Made by a program: the position numbers and the translations under genes
Notes under the pieces: model-generated
Told to the model about the DNA's origin: nothing
The model's database searches: none
The model's input: the letters and a program-made list of their open reading frames with translations, nothing else
Origin: Acanthaster planci
Lineage: Eukaryota; Echinodermata; Asteroidea; Valvatida; Acanthasteridae
NCBI RefSeq assembly: GCF_001949145.1
Contig: NW_019091455.1
Coordinates: 176,153 to 216,661 of the forward strand
Direction: 5' to 3'
Length of the DNA: 40,509 nucleotides
Part shown: positions 40,181 through 40,509 of the stretch, piece by piece
Numbering within the stretch: the first letter of the stretch is position 1
Layout: each line of letters begins with the position of its first letter

Positions 40181-40509
40181 TGTATTGATATCAAAGTCAG
40201 ACAAATGAAGCATGCAGTACTTGTTTGATACCGCCTCACCCTTAAATTCTGTACACTATCAACGAATGCACCTGTTTTTCAACTCAAATGTACATTGTAA
40301 AACTATAAAGGCACTTGAATATTTCAAAACAACTCCTTGAGGAAAATGCTTCCATCCAACTCAGTGTGTGATCGAAAAAAAATGGATACAGCATACATGT
40401 TGGCTTGGGATTCCAGCTGCTGATAGGATGTTACATGTATTTCAGTTGCTCCTAGGCCTTTCATTAACCCTAACCCCCTAGTACCATTGAAATCCTGCAT
40501 AACCTTGTT

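Larger units (their letters stand above)
38731..40509. other. Downstream of SLC66A2: 3' UTR and repeats
   Basis: No further gene seen up to the window end. Contains two fold-back elements (39140-39262, 39741-39889) and a tRNA-like retroposon fragment (about 40040-40180). The first 400 bases are probably SLC66A2 3' UTR. Confidence 0.5.

Overview
This is a eukaryotic, animal genomic window: genes are split into short exons with GT-AG boundaries, intergenic DNA is AT-rich, and there are two runs of N (15169-15230 and 25745-26376). The proteins encoded are most like invertebrate deuterostome or other marine invertebrate orthologues. The background is unusually rich in the palindromic words ACATGTAC/TACATGTA and AGGCCTA. 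From memory that flavour is common in echinoderm and lancelet genomes; I favour a marine invertebrate deuterostome but the sequence does not prove it.

Five protein genes could be rebuilt exon by exon with matching splice phases. (1) 1-2172, minus: sigma-class glutathione S-transferase (prostaglandin D synthase-like), five exons, C-terminus beyond the left edge. (2) 8176-10782, minus: GABARAPL2/GATE-16 (Atg8 family), three exons, complete, followed by about 4 kb that looks like a long 3' UTR. (3) 11817-17975, plus: TMEM231, a ciliary transition-zone membrane protein, seven exons. Its last intron is an AT-AC minor-spliceosome (U12) intron, and its last exon carries a one-base break in frame. 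(4) 20053-23481, minus: TIMM21, a mitochondrial inner-membrane TIM23 subunit, six exons, complete. (5) 31443-38730, plus: SLC66A2/PQLC1, a PQ-loop membrane protein, five exons, complete. A sixth, unnamed minus-strand gene (exons at 25381-25537, 24381-24412 and 23393-23520) has a Cys/His cluster. Its last exon runs in another frame over the start of TIMM21.

Layout: GST and GABARAPL2 point left. GABARAPL2 and TMEM231 are head to head over about 1 kb, the same pairing as on human 16q23 (from memory). TMEM231 and TIMM21 converge. TIMM21 and SLC66A2 diverge across about 8 kb that holds the unnamed gene, the larger gap and repeats. There is no operon logic or shared pathway; the genes serve detoxification/eicosanoid synthesis, autophagy/Golgi traffic, cilia, mitochondrial import and membrane lipid or solute transport.

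The non-coding DNA is crowded with short fold-back (inverted-repeat) elements typical of MITE-like transposons. I count about a dozen, two of them as two-copy families. There is also a perfect seven-copy array of a 19-bp palindrome, a degenerate CAAGTC-rich repeat, tRNA-like retroposon fragments and ACATGTAC microsatellites. The most unusual observations are the AT-AC intron in TMEM231, the overlapping reading frames at TIMM21, the conserved head-to-head pair and the fold-back families.
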